From: Algoriphagus iocasae
GTDB lineage: Bacteria; Bacteroidota; Bacteroidia; Cytophagales; Cyclobacteriaceae
Length of the DNA: 64,000 bases
Assembly (NCBI RefSeq): GCF_014206875.1
Contig: NZ_JACIJO010000001.1
Coordinates: forward strand, 744,001-808,000
Reading direction: 5' to 3'
A program made the translations under genes and the position numbers. Under the pieces are notes generated by a model. The model worked only from the letters and a program-made list of their open reading frames with translations. It ran no database searches and was not told the DNA's origin. Below, piece by piece: positions 23,793 to 32,496 of this stretch; the first letter of the stretch is position 1; every line of letters begins with the position of its first letter.

Positions 23793-25514
23793 TTAAAGGG
23801 TTAAGATTAAGCTTTGATAAACGCCTTCCAATTTCTCTTTTGCACCAAAAATGATAGATTCTAATTTTTGATTTGGCTTGGGAGAAAGATCACTAATTGA
23901 GTCCAGTGAATTCATGTACCAATCTTTCCAAGTCGTGAGAATTAACTTTTGTTCCGCTGCATCTTCACCATTTTCGATCGCTTTTTTACTTAAAATCGCC
24001 TCAACCTGCAGCCTTTGATTTGCTTTGGCAAGAAGCAATTGGGCTAGTTTTTCACCTGTTTTGATATCTCCATTCAGCAAAGAATAGGCTGAAGCCAAAG
24101 CCGCAGTTCCGACATTGACCATGGTTTTTTGAGAGACTTTGTCTATACGATCGTTATCTGTATGATAAAACTGATCGGTAAAGTGCCAAAGCAATAATCC
24201 CGGAATATCAGCCCGTAAAAATGGAGTGTGATCCGAACCTCCTTCGAAAGGATTGGTTTTTACTATCCAGTCAGCATATTCTCCCTGCGCCTCGAAATTG
24301 GTCAGGATAATATCATTTAAATAATGCGGTTTCATGTCTTCAACAGTCAGAGGACGGCCACCCCACTCACTATGTTTATCATTTCCTCTTGTCCAGATCG
24401 CACTTGGATCAGGCATTTTTTCGATCAGGAAAGTTCCTCCGGTGACATCGGTATTTTCACCCACCATATCCAAAGAGATTCCCCAATTGATTTCCGGTTC
24501 TCTTTTTTCTTCCTCTTCAATATACCTTCTGGTAGAAATGATTTCATCTCCCCAAAGGAAAGTCAAAGTTCGCTTCAGATCGAGCTTGCCTTGTTTCATC
24601 AGATCAGCTGTTATTTTAGCCATTTCCAATTGCGTACCCACGCCTGTTGCATTGTCATTTGCTCCTGGCTCTTGAATGTGTGCAGAAAAGACCAGACTTT
24701 CCAAGGGAAGTTCGGAACCTTTGACATTGGCCACCACTGTTAATTCTTCAGACTCATAGATTCGGGTCTGAATCTTCACATTCACCATTACAGGCCCTTC
24801 TGATAAGGCAGCCATTAACTTTTCTTTGGCTTCATAGGAAAGAGCTACTGCCCAAGTAGGATTTTCTGCATCGTATCTTAAGCCTCGGAATTGAATGGAT
24901 GTGGTATTCTTTTCTGGTTGGAGGTATTCCGGCATATCATAAGTGAAAATCCCTGAAGCCCCTTTTTCTTTGACAGCAGATTGGAATGCCCGGTAACCAC
25001 CTTCTCCGGCAAAAATGATTTTCCCTTTCACATCAAGGCCTTCCAAAGCTTCTTTGTCCTTCACATAAATGATCTCAGCAGTGACTCCTTCTTCTGGAGT
25101 GGAAGAAGAATATTGATACATCAAATGGCGATTGCTGCTAAAGTCCAGCAGCTTTTCCTCATGACCGATTAGTTGAACAGATCCATCGACAGGCTCCCAA
25201 GTGGGTCTATCCATTTTTCTTTTCTCAATTCTGTATGTCAATCTATCTGCGCTGGTTGCATTTTCTTCCAAGACATATCCTGCATTTTCTAGTTTGGAAG
25301 CTATCAGCTCTACCGTATTATTAAATCCGGTATTCCCTGCCACTCTCCAATATTTCTCGACAAAGGCCACGGTTTCATAAGCCAGATCTCCCTTAAATTC
25401 AGGCCTTACTAAATTGAAATAAGGCTCGCTAATTTTTTGGACATTGGCTTTTTGAGCAAATGAGTTGAAGGCAAAAAGCAGTAAAATTAATGAGAGAAAG
25501 AAAGGGGATTTCAT
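23793..25514 (-). CDS. M28 family zinc aminopeptidase with PA domain
   Basis: A 573-residue exported peptidase (signal 1-20, ...FNSFAQ). A protease-associated segment (about 145-200: VTAEIIYVKDKEALEGLDVKGKIIFAGEGG) precedes the M28 core. The zinc and catalytic residues are His279 and Asp287 (FSAHIQEPGANDNATG), Glu324 (WGDE), Asp349 (SLDMVGE) and His429 (GGSDHTPF). It likely trims N-terminal residues from peptides in the periplasm or outside the cell. It is flanked by two paralogous barrel genes on the same strand. Confidence 0.88.
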   Translation of the reverse strand: MKSPFFLSLILLLFAFNSFAQKANVQKISEPYFNLVRPEFKGDLAYETVAFVEKYWRVAGNTGFNNTVELIASKLENAGYVLEENATSADRLTYRIEKRKMDRPTWEPVDGSVQLIGHEEKLLDFSSNRHLMYQYSSSTPEEGVTAEIIYVKDKEALEGLDVKGKIIFAGEGGYRAFQSAVKEKGASGIFTYDMPEYLQPEKNTTSIQFRGLRYDAENPTWAVALSYEAKEKLMAALSEGPVMVNVKIQTRIYESEELTVVANVKGSELPLESLVFSAHIQEPGANDNATGVGTQLEMAKITADLMKQGKLDLKRTLTFLWGDEIISTRRYIEEEEKREPEINWGISLDMVGENTDVTGGTFLIEKMPDPSAIWTRGNDKHSEWGGRPLTVEDMKPHYLNDIILTNFEAQGEYADWIVKTNPFEGGSDHTPFLRADIPGLLLWHFTDQFYHTDNDRIDKVSQKTMVNVGTAALASAYSLLNGDIKTGEKLAQLLLAKANQRLQVEAILSKKAIENGEDAAEQKLILTTWKDWYMNSLDSISDLSPKPNQKLESIIFGAKEKLEGVYQSLILTL

Positions 25515-25564
25515 GCGAATAATTGAATAGAAAGGCTTTATTGGCGCAAGATAGAATTTTAGTT

Positions 25565-26173
25565 TTATTTCTTTCCGACTTTAAATTTCAATTTGTAAGT
25601 GGCATTAAGGTACCAAGGCATGGCATTATTAGCTCCAAATGCTGAAATGCTGACAGCATTCTTTCGGTTTGGATTTTTAGAATTCCATTCAGCTTCTAAT
25701 TCCAGCATTAAACCTATGCGGTGATATTTATTTACAAAATAAACGTATTCGGGGATTTCAGTCCCATAAGACATTCCTCTGAGAAAGGATTCTCCTCCTA
25801 GCTGTAGGGAAGGTCCTGCTGAAAATGCTAAATTAAATCCAGAAGGACGCTGGATGATGTCATATTTTAAAGAAGGTGTAATGAAAAAGCCTGAGGACTG
25901 TTCATTGTTCTTTCCGTTTGAAAAAGTTGGTAATGATTTTTCTTCAGTACTCCCTAATGATTGGTAGAATAAAACTCCTGCATTAAATGAGGTTCTTTTG
26001 CCAAGTCTTACATTGAGTTCATTGGAGAAGTTGAGCCCATACAGGTGGTTCATGCCGTCGAAAGATGATCCGACCCCAATTCCATATTGTAGCTTGGGTT
26101 TTTCCTGTGAAAATGAGATTTGAGGAATCAAATAACAAAAGGCAAGCAATAGAAGTAGTCGTTGGAATTTCAT
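25565..26173 (-). CDS. Outer-membrane beta-barrel protein (paralogue B)
   Basis: A 202-residue exported protein (signal 1-22, ...ISFSQ). It aligns over its whole length with the barrel encoded at 23110-23712: LQYGIGVGSSFDGMNHLYGLNFSNELNVRLGKRTSF against LIYNVGIGPAIDGN..., then FNLAFSAGPSLQLGG, WNSKNPNRKNAVSIS and the end WYLNATYKLKFKV. It sits 50 bases upstream of the M28 peptidase gene on the same strand, so the order barrel-peptidase-barrel suggests a local duplication. The function is unknown. Confidence 0.75.
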   Translation of the reverse strand: MKFQRLLLLLAFCYLIPQISFSQEKPKLQYGIGVGSSFDGMNHLYGLNFSNELNVRLGKRTSFNAGVLFYQSLGSTEEKSLPTFSNGKNNEQSSGFFITPSLKYDIIQRPSGFNLAFSAGPSLQLGGESFLRGMSYGTEIPEYVYFVNKYHRIGLMLELEAEWNSKNPNRKNAVSISAFGANNAMPWYLNATYKLKFKVGKK

Positions 26174-26309
26174 GTTTTATAGAGTTTAAAAGTTGAATTA
26201 CCGAATTACTACTAATCTTTTTAAATACTAAATTCTTTTTAGTTTGATTAACTAAAAGATTGTTAAATCAAAAAGTACCAGAGATTCTGGAATTGTTTTA
26301 ACCGGGAGG

Positions 26310-26410
26310 AACCACCTTTTAATCTTTCAACCTTTCAACTTTACAACCTTCAACTCAAAATCTTCCAATATTATAACCTTCCAATTGACTTTGCTTCGAC
26401 TCCTCTCAGG
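26310..26410. repeat. Pyrimidine-rich degenerate repeats upstream of guaA
   Basis: Short degenerate repeats of the form (A)ACCTTTCAACTTT/ACAACCTTCAACT run from about 26317 to 26388. They end in TTGCTTCGACTCCTCTCAGG (26391-26410), which contains CTTCGACTC, the complement of the GAGTCGAGG stretch in hairpin block C (GAGCGGAGTCGAGG, 3732-3745; CTTCGACTC against CCTCGACTC differs at one base). It may be a decayed intergenic repeat. Confidence 0.45.
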
Positions 26411-26446
26411 ATTACCAAACATTATTCTGTAAAATTTCGCAGAACA

Positions 26447-26478
26447 TTTCCTCAATTTATCTGACCTGCTTACCTTTG
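26447..26478 (+). promoter_or_regulatory. guaA promoter candidate
   Basis: TTTC (26447-26450), a 20-base spacer and TACCTTTG (26471-26478, an exact TAnnTTTG match). The -7 element ends three bases before the guaA ATG, so the message could be leaderless. Confidence 0.5.
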
Positions 26479-26481
26479 CGC

Positions 26482-28011
26482 ATGGCAGAACAAATCTTGA
26501 TCCTTGATTTCGGTTCTCAGTACACACAACTCATCGCCCGAAGAGTTAGAGAGCTGAATGTTTATTGTGAAATCCACCCCTATAATAAAGTTCCAGAAAT
26601 CACTTCCGATATCAAAGGAGTGATCCTTTCGGGTTCCCCTTGCTCTGTAAGAGATGCGGGATCTCCTGACTTGGATTTGGATGTTTTAAGAGGAAAATTA
26701 CCTCTATTAGGAGTTTGCTACGGCTCCCAGCTTTTGGCACAAAAATATGGAGGAGAAGTTCTTCCTTCTGAAATCAGAGAATATGGACGTGCTAATTTGA
26801 GCCATATCGATACGCATTACGATCTGCTCAAAGAAATGAGCCATGGATCTCAGGTTTGGATGTCTCATGGAGATACCATCAAAGAGCTTCCGGATAATTT
26901 TGAGGTGATCGCAAGTACTTCTTCCGTACGTGTAGCGGCATTCAAGGTAAAAGAAGAAGAAACTTACGGGATTCAGTTTCACCCGGAAGTAACCCATTCT
27001 TCAGAAGGAAAAAATCTCTTGAGAAATTTCGTGGTTGGAATTTGCGGATGTGCACAGGATTGGACTTCAGATGTATTCATTGATGCAACTATCGCGGATT
27101 TGAAAGCTAAAATCGGTTCTGATAAAGTGGTCATGGGACTTTCTGGCGGAGTTGATTCCTCTGTTGCTGCCACCTTGATCCATCGAGCGATTGGTGATCA
27201 ACTGACTTGCGTTTTCGTAGACAATGGATTGCTTCGTAAAAATGAGTTCGAAGAAGTTTTGGATTCTTACAAGCACATGGGATTAAACGTGATCGGTGTG
27301 GATGCCAAGGATCGTTTTTATAAAGCTTTGGAAGGTTTAACTGATCCGGAAGCAAAGAGAAAAGCAATCGGAAGAGTCTTTATTGAAGTTTTTGACGATG
27401 AAGCGCATAAAATTGAAGGAGTAAAATGGCTAGGTCAAGGAACCATCTATCCAGATGTGATTGAGTCTGTGTCTGTTAAAGGTCCTTCTGCAACCATAAA
27501 ATCTCACCACAATGTGGGAGGATTACCCGATTTTATGAAACTTTCTGTGGTGGAGCCTTTGAATACGCTTTTCAAAGATGAGGTTCGTGAAGTAGGAAGA
27601 GCTTTGGAAATTGTGGAAACCATTATTGGTAGACATCCATTCCCAGGTCCAGGTCTTGGAATCAGGATTTTGGGTGATATCACTGCTGAGAAAGTCAAAA
27701 CTCTACAGGAAGTGGATTACATCTTTATCCAGGGATTGAAAGATCATGGTCTTTATGATCAGGTTTGGCAAGCAGGAGCGATGTTGTTGCCAATTCAGTC
27801 TGTAGGCGTGATGGGAGACGAAAGAACCTATGAAAAAGTGGTTGCATTGAGAGCTGTTGGTTCGGTAGACGGAATGACTGCAGATTGGATCCATCTTCCA
27901 TATGAGTTTCTTGGAAAGATTTCTAACGAGATTATCAATAGAGTGAAAGGTGTCAACCGAGTAGTGTATGATATTTCTTCCAAGCCACCAGCAACAATTG
28001 AGTGGGAATAA
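26482..28011 (+). CDS. guaA: GMP synthase (glutamine-hydrolysing)
   Basis: Converts XMP to GMP in the cytosol. The N-terminal class I glutamine amidotransferase has Cys79 ([12 protein letters not shown]) and the His-Glu pair in FHPEVTHS. The ATP pyrophosphatase domain opens with the P-loop [15 protein letters not shown], and the dimerisation domain ends KPPATIEWE. The length (509) is typical. I chose the ATG at 26482 ([13 protein letters not shown]); the frame also opens two codons earlier at a TTG. A terminator follows and then the binding-protein and hemL genes. Confidence 0.97.
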   Translation: MAEQILILDFGSQYTQLIARRVRELNVYCEIHPYNKVPEITSDIKGVILSGSPCSVRDAGSPDLDLDVLRGKLPLLGVCYGSQLLAQKYGGEVLPSEIREYGRANLSHIDTHYDLLKEMSHGSQVWMSHGDTIKELPDNFEVIASTSSVRVAAFKVKEEETYGIQFHPEVTHSSEGKNLLRNFVVGICGCAQDWTSDVFIDATIADLKAKIGSDKVVMGLSGGVDSSVAATLIHRAIGDQLTCVFVDNGLLRKNEFEEVLDSYKHMGLNVIGVDAKDRFYKALEGLTDPEAKRKAIGRVFIEVFDDEAHKIEGVKWLGQGTIYPDVIESVSVKGPSATIKSHHNVGGLPDFMKLSVVEPLNTLFKDEVREVGRALEIVETIIGRHPFPGPGLGIRILGDITAEKVKTLQEVDYIFIQGLKDHGLYDQVWQAGAMLLPIQSVGVMGDERTYEKVVALRAVGSVDGMTADWIHLPYEFLGKISNEIINRVKGVNRVVYDISSKPPATIEWE

Positions 28012-28048
28012 GAAATTTGAGATTTAAAATTTCAATTTAGAAATAGTG

Positions 28049-28077
28049 AAACCCGGAGCTTTGACTTCGGGTTTTTT
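28049..28077 (+). terminator. Terminator of guaA
   Basis: AAACCCGGAG...CTTCGGGTTT stem (one imperfect position) followed by a T6 run, 38 bases after the guaA stop. Confidence 0.8.
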
Positions 28078-28103
28078 ACTTTAAAAGCCTTTTCGGCTCG
28101 AAC

Positions 28104-28133
28104 TTTGGGTTTGAAAATATTGGGTTAAATTTG
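28104..28133 (+). promoter_or_regulatory. Bacteroidota promoter for the binding protein-hemL operon
   Basis: TTTG (28104-28107), an 18-base spacer and TAAATTTG (28126-28133) fit the -33/-7 consensus exactly. The predicted leader is about 30 bases. Confidence 0.7.
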
Positions 28134-28170
28134 CAGACCCTGTTTTGATGTTTGATTCACCTTCAGCTAC

Positions 28171-29823
28171 ATGAGAAAATATTCATTATTTCTATTCGCT
28201 TTTTTTCTGATCACGTTCACTTTTGCCCAGAATATCCCTGCGGACTATCAAAAAGCCCAAACATTTCTTGATTCAAAGAATTATTGGGAGGCAATGCCAT
28301 TGTTCAGAGAATTTCTGGATTCAGACAAGTATGGGAATCTATCCAATTATGCTGCTTTTCACCTTGGAGAGGCAGCTTTGGGAGCGAATCAACCAGATCA
28401 GGCAATTGCCGCTTTGAAGCAAGTTTCAGGGAAAGTCTGGACCAAATCCGATGAGTCAAAATACATGCTGGCTTTGGCCTATTTTCAAAACCAGCAAAAC
28501 GTGGAAGCGCTGCGAACGATCAAGGGGATTAAAAAAGAGGATGTCAAAGTGTTAGCTGAGAACGCCACTTTTGAAAACCTCAAAAAGACCAGTGCAAGTT
28601 TTATGGTTGCCAATCTTCAGGAGTTCAAAGAAAACAAAGGATTTTCCGCAGCTTTGAAGGCGGTTTTAGAATCTCAAACAATTCTTTCTGCGACTGAAAG
28701 AGCAGCATTTTATGAGCTCCAAGGAAATGCAGGAGGAGAAGTAAATCAGGTGAAGGATTTGATTCTAGATGTGGTTGTGATTTTACCTTTTACAAACAAT
28801 CCGAACGCTTCTATCAATTCAATTGATCAGTCAAGCTTTGTCTTTGAATTGTATCAAGGAATTGATTTTGCAGTCAAAAGATTGAAAGAAGAAGGAAAGC
28901 AGGTGACCTTGCATAGTTTTGATTCGAAGCATGATCTAGACCGGGTGAGAGAATTGTTAAATGATCCTGTCATTGCCAAAGCTGATGTGATCATTGGCCC
29001 GATTTATCAGGATGAAGTAGATATTGTCAGTGCATTTTCCGAGACAGCTAAAATTCCTTTGATTCATCCTTTATCAAACCTAGGAGAGCGATTCGAAAAT
29101 ACCGGCTTTAGTTATTTGTTTAGACCTTCTGTAGCCTCTTTATCCAATGGTGTAGTGAAGTCCTTGCAAAAGCAAAACTGGGGAAGGAAAGTGGCGATTG
29201 GTTATAGTGGTAGTTCCAGAGATGAGCGTTTAGCGATGTTGTTGAATGATCAGCTTGCGTCAGCAGGTTTTTCAGTGGTTGAATCTAAGCAGGTGAATTC
29301 AAGAAATGTGATTGATTTTCTTCAAAGACAAGGAGTTCGATCAGGAATGGATAGCACCGAACTAGGAGTAGATCAGATCATTTTGTTGACAGATGATCCT
29401 TCTATCGCGCAGCCTACTTTTGGCTTGATGGAATCGGTGACAGCTTCCGTTCCGTTTTTGGTGATGGACTCTTGGTTAGGGTTTAATTTCGCCAATTACG
29501 AGATGTTGGCATTCCCAAATTTCCATTTCATTTCAAATAATACTCCGAATTTTCAAGCGGACGAAATGCAGCAGTTTAAAGACAACTTCTTTACCAAAAA
29601 CTTGGCCTATCCAAGCTTAAATGCAACTGTTGGAAGAGAGTTGATTTATTGGATTTCCAATAATATGGGCCCAAGTAAAGGGTTTGATTTTCGTAAAAAC
29701 CTGAATCAAGCGGCATTCCAAAAAGGTAAAGTTACTTGGGGATTTAATTTTCAAAACAGCAATAACAACCAGTACGTTCCTGTCTTCAAAATGGAAGCAG
29801 GAGAATTGAAACCATTACAGTAA
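28171..29823 (+). CDS. TPR plus periplasmic-binding-fold protein (PBP activator / LppC-like)
   Basis: A 550-residue exported protein (signal 1-19, ...TFTFAQ). Residues about 21-175 carry TPR-like helix pairs (YQKAQTFLDSKNYWEAMPLFREFLDS...YAAFHLGEAALG). Residues about 195-545 form a type I periplasmic-binding fold (VVVILPFTNNPN...FVFELYQGIDFAVKRLKEEGKQVTLHSFDSKHD...ADVIIGPIYQDEV...PLIHPLSNLGERF). The architecture resembles LpoA/LppC, which activates penicillin-binding proteins, and amino-acid-binding ABC proteins; no transporter genes are adjacent. hemL follows after three bases. Confidence 0.75.
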   Translation: MRKYSLFLFAFFLITFTFAQNIPADYQKAQTFLDSKNYWEAMPLFREFLDSDKYGNLSNYAAFHLGEAALGANQPDQAIAALKQVSGKVWTKSDESKYMLALAYFQNQQNVEALRTIKGIKKEDVKVLAENATFENLKKTSASFMVANLQEFKENKGFSAALKAVLESQTILSATERAAFYELQGNAGGEVNQVKDLILDVVVILPFTNNPNASINSIDQSSFVFELYQGIDFAVKRLKEEGKQVTLHSFDSKHDLDRVRELLNDPVIAKADVIIGPIYQDEVDIVSAFSETAKIPLIHPLSNLGERFENTGFSYLFRPSVASLSNGVVKSLQKQNWGRKVAIGYSGSSRDERLAMLLNDQLASAGFSVVESKQVNSRNVIDFLQRQGVRSGMDSTELGVDQIILLTDDPSIAQPTFGLMESVTASVPFLVMDSWLGFNFANYEMLAFPNFHFISNNTPNFQADEMQQFKDNFFTKNLAYPSLNATVGRELIYWISNNMGPSKGFDFRKNLNQAAFQKGKVTWGFNFQNSNNNQYVPVFKMEAGELKPLQ

Positions 29824-29826
29824 TTC

Positions 29827-31119
29827 ATGCAAATTTCAGAAAGCAAAAGGCTATTTGCCCATGCCCAAAATTTTATCCCAGGTGGAGTTAATTCTCCAGT
29901 TAGAGCCTTTCGAGCAGTAGGAGGGGAACCTCTTTTTATCAAAAAAGCAGAAGGTGCATTTTTGATTGATGAGGACGGGAATAAATTCATCGAAATGATC
30001 AATAGCTGGGGTCCAATGATTCTCGGTCATAATCATCCGATGATCAAAGAAGCGGTAGTTCAGGCAATGGAAGATGGGACATCTTTTGGAGCACCTACGG
30101 CGAAGGAAGTGGAGATCGCTGAGCTGATCGTCAGCATGGTTCCTTCTGTAGAAAAAGTGAGAATGGTGAATTCAGGAACCGAAGCAACTATGTCGGCAAT
30201 TCGCGTTGCCAGAGGGTATACAGGTCGTGATAAGTTCATCAAAATGGAAGGACATTATCATGGACATGGAGATTCATTTTTGATTGCTGCAGGTTCTGGG
30301 GCAATGACTATGGGGAATCCTGATTCCCCAGGAGTGACAAAGGGAACAGCGAAAGACACACTTTTGGCACCGTACAATGATCTGGATGCAATCGAGAAAT
30401 TGGTCGCTGCAAATAAGGGAGAAATTGCTGCTTTGATTTTGGAGCCAGTTCCAGGGAATATGGGGCTTTGCTTGCCTAAGCAAGGTTATCTGCAGGGACT
30501 TCGTGAGATCTGTACCCGTGAAGGGATTGTCTTGATTTTTGATGAAGTGATGACTGGCTTCAGACTTGCAAAAGGTGGTGCTCAGGAACTATTTGGGGTA
30601 ACTCCAGATATGACAACACTTGGTAAAATTATCGGTGGAGGAATGCCTGTTGGAGCCTATGGTGGGAAAAAAGAAATCATGGAGTTTGTTTCACCTGCAG
30701 GGCCTGTGTATCAAGCAGGAACATTATCAGGAAATCCTATTGCAATGGCAGCTGGGTTGGCGATGCTAAATCATCTAAATACTCATCCCGAAGAATATGC
30801 AAGATTAAACCATGTGGGAGAGTTGATTTCTGATGGGATCATGGCTATCAATAAAAAACTAGGTCACAACTTTACTGTCAATAGACTTGGTAGCATGTAT
30901 TCAATGTTTTTCACAGACAATGAAGTCTATGACTTTGAATCTGCGAAGCATTCTGATACTGGAAAATTTGGTAAGTATTTCCAGGCAATGCTACACAGGG
31001 GAGTGTATTTGGCTCCATCACAGTTTGAGAGTTTGTTTTTATCTACAGCACTTACTGATGAATTGATATCCAAGATTCTTCAGGCTCATGAGGAAAGTAT
31101 GATCGAAATCTTCAATTAA
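29827..31119 (+). CDS. hemL: Glutamate-1-semialdehyde 2,1-aminomutase
   Basis: PLP enzyme making 5-aminolevulinate in the C5 haem pathway. Landmarks are FIPGGVNSPVRAFRAVGG, NSGTEATMSAIRVARGYTGRDKFIKMEGHYHGH, LIFDEVMTGFR and the PLP lysine Lys267 in TTLGKIIGGGMPVGAYGG. The length (430) is standard. The partner enzyme HemA is encoded in this window at 54760-56028, so the first two committed steps are both present, though far apart. It is probably cotranscribed with the upstream binding-protein gene. Confidence 0.97.
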   Translation: MQISESKRLFAHAQNFIPGGVNSPVRAFRAVGGEPLFIKKAEGAFLIDEDGNKFIEMINSWGPMILGHNHPMIKEAVVQAMEDGTSFGAPTAKEVEIAELIVSMVPSVEKVRMVNSGTEATMSAIRVARGYTGRDKFIKMEGHYHGHGDSFLIAAGSGAMTMGNPDSPGVTKGTAKDTLLAPYNDLDAIEKLVAANKGEIAALILEPVPGNMGLCLPKQGYLQGLREICTREGIVLIFDEVMTGFRLAKGGAQELFGVTPDMTTLGKIIGGGMPVGAYGGKKEIMEFVSPAGPVYQAGTLSGNPIAMAAGLAMLNHLNTHPEEYARLNHVGELISDGIMAINKKLGHNFTVNRLGSMYSMFFTDNEVYDFESAKHSDTGKFGKYFQAMLHRGVYLAPSQFESLFLSTALTDELISKILQAHEESMIEIFN

Positions 31120-31122
31120 TTC

Positions 31123-31149
31123 AAAACCGGCTTTTCTGCCGGTTTTTTT
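31123..31149 (+). terminator. Terminator of hemL
   Basis: AAAACCGGC pairs with GCCGGTTTT across TTTTCT, ending in T7. Confidence 0.9.
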
Positions 31150-31202
31150 ATTTTCAGCCCAAAAAACAAAGAAAACCCCCGAAAAATACCCAATCCTAGG
31201 TA

Positions 31203-31233
31203 TTTACTATGATAGATTGAAGACCTAGTTTTG
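31203..31233 (+). promoter_or_regulatory. Promoter candidate for a small transcript
   Basis: TAGTTTTG (31226-31233) matches TAnnTTTG; TTTA (31203-31206) lies 19 bases upstream. An inverted repeat CTAGGT (31196-31201) / ACCTAG (31223-31228) brackets the spacer and overlaps the -7 element, as an operator might. Confidence 0.4.
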
Positions 31234-31239
31234 TAATAG

Positions 31240-31320
31240 TAATTCACATTGAGAATGTGATCGCTGAAACTATTTTTTAGTCTATTTTTCGGGAACCTGT
31301 TTTTGACAGGTTTTCTTTTT
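31240..31320 (+). ncRNA. Candidate small RNA between hemL and the DUF3667 gene
   Basis: No gene lies between the hemL terminator and the convergent DUF3667 gene, yet a second complete terminator is present: AACCTGT-TTTTG-ACAGGTT followed by TTTCTTTTTT (31294-31320). Upstream of it is a -7-like element (31226-31233) and a CACATT-GAG-AATGTG stem (near 31244-31258). Together these would make a transcript of about 80 bases with two hairpins. The terminator could instead serve DUF3667 on the other strand or be a second hemL terminator. Confidence 0.35.
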
Positions 31321-32403
31321 TTAAAAGGTTATTAAAGAAAGATACAATTCTATAAAAAGGGCAAATGTGATTGCGGTAAGGTAAAAAAGGCCCAAGACCC
31401 AGAATTTGATCAATGTTTTAAACCAGCCTTGTTTCATGACATTTAGCATGGATAGATAGGTGTAAATTGATACACCAACAAAGGCGATTAAGGTGACAAT
31501 AGAAACGAATAATTGGGCCTTTACAATCCATAAAATAGCCAGCCCATAGATAACATAAGCAAAGGCATGTAAATGAAGCCCATGAATCAAGTGCTCAACA
31601 TAGAATTTTTTGCTGCGGATATTGAGAAACCAAAGGAGAAAGGCGAAAAATGGCAGCAATAAAAACATCATAAAAGGCAGGTTTTGAGCAGCACTAGTAA
31701 TAAACAAACCTGAGTTGGCTACGAATTTCCTTTTTTGATGGGATTCCAGACCAAATGAAGCATCAAATGATGTTTTTGATAAAGCAATATTAAATGCTGA
31801 ATCAGATACCTCAGGATTTATCGATAATGTTCTGAGTTCTTTCCAGTCATTTCTGCTTTTCTCAACGGTATCCTTCACAAATTTATCCAGCTCACTCAGA
31901 CCTTTGGTATTCATTTGCATTGAGTCCAGATTGATCCCAAGTTCTTTTATTTCATCCAGTTGTCCTGATTTTTTTAATGAGTCAAATGTTTCGGCAGCTT
32001 CGGTATTAAACCGAACCATACCTTCACTATTTTTTTCGATTTGTTCAGGCGTGAGTTCTCCGGTCATGATTTTATCCACCAAGTCAACTGGAATCACCAG
32101 AGCAATGATGAAGAAATAGAAAAGCGAAGTCATCAAATACAATCGAATAGGATGGATGTATTTTCGTCTTTTCCCTTCGTTAAAAGTATTTGTCAATTTC
32201 CCTGGACGGAGAAAAAATGGAGGTAATGTTTGGAAAAAAACGGTCTCAAAATTCAGGTAGTTTGAAATAAAATCTTCAACAAACCTAAAAATCGATACTT
32301 TTTGATCCTTGTTTTCTTGGCCGCAATTGGGGCAGAAATTAACGTCTTGTCCAAGTTCAGTCCCGCAGTTGAGACAGGAATTTAATTTTCTTGAATTTTT
32401 CAA
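31321..32403 (-). CDS. DUF3667 membrane protein with zinc ribbon
   Basis: A 360-residue protein. The N-terminal zinc ribbon has Cys10, Cys13, Cys24 and Cys27 (CLNCGTEL...FCPNCGQEN) and leads into the DUF3667 signature (FVEDFISNYLNFETVFFQTLPPFFLRPGKLTNTFNEGKRRKYIHPIRLYLMTSLFYFF). A charged extracytoplasmic or cytoplasmic loop (about 110-235) and three to four more membrane helices follow. No ATG precedes the ribbon, so the TTG at 32403 is the likely start. The function is unknown; the family is common in Bacteroidota. Confidence 0.85.
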   Translation of the reverse strand: MKNSRKLNSCLNCGTELGQDVNFCPNCGQENKDQKVSIFRFVEDFISNYLNFETVFFQTLPPFFLRPGKLTNTFNEGKRRKYIHPIRLYLMTSLFYFFIIALVIPVDLVDKIMTGELTPEQIEKNSEGMVRFNTEAAETFDSLKKSGQLDEIKELGINLDSMQMNTKGLSELDKFVKDTVEKSRNDWKELRTLSINPEVSDSAFNIALSKTSFDASFGLESHQKRKFVANSGLFITSAAQNLPFMMFLLLPFFAFLLWFLNIRSKKFYVEHLIHGLHLHAFAYVIYGLAILWIVKAQLFVSIVTLIAFVGVSIYTYLSMLNVMKQGWFKTLIKFWVLGLFYLTAITFALFIELYLSLITF

Positions 32404-32470
32404 AGGCTGGAAATTTGAAGAAAATTAGCCAATCCTTTTCAAAATAAAAGTCCGCTTTCCTCATAAGTCT

Positions 32471-32478
32471 TAAATTTG
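32471..32478 (+). promoter_or_regulatory. -7 element for the ArsC-like gene
   Basis: TAAATTTG, an exact TAnnTTTG match, lies 18 bases before the ATG at 32497. No convincing -33 element was found. Confidence 0.45.
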
Positions 32479-32496
32479 CTTGAAAACAAAGAACAA

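Noticed and set aside
24324-24743. 139-codon frame on the plus strand inside the M28 peptidase gene
   Set aside because: Antisense to a gene with a complete set of catalytic residues; composition typical of a shadow frame.
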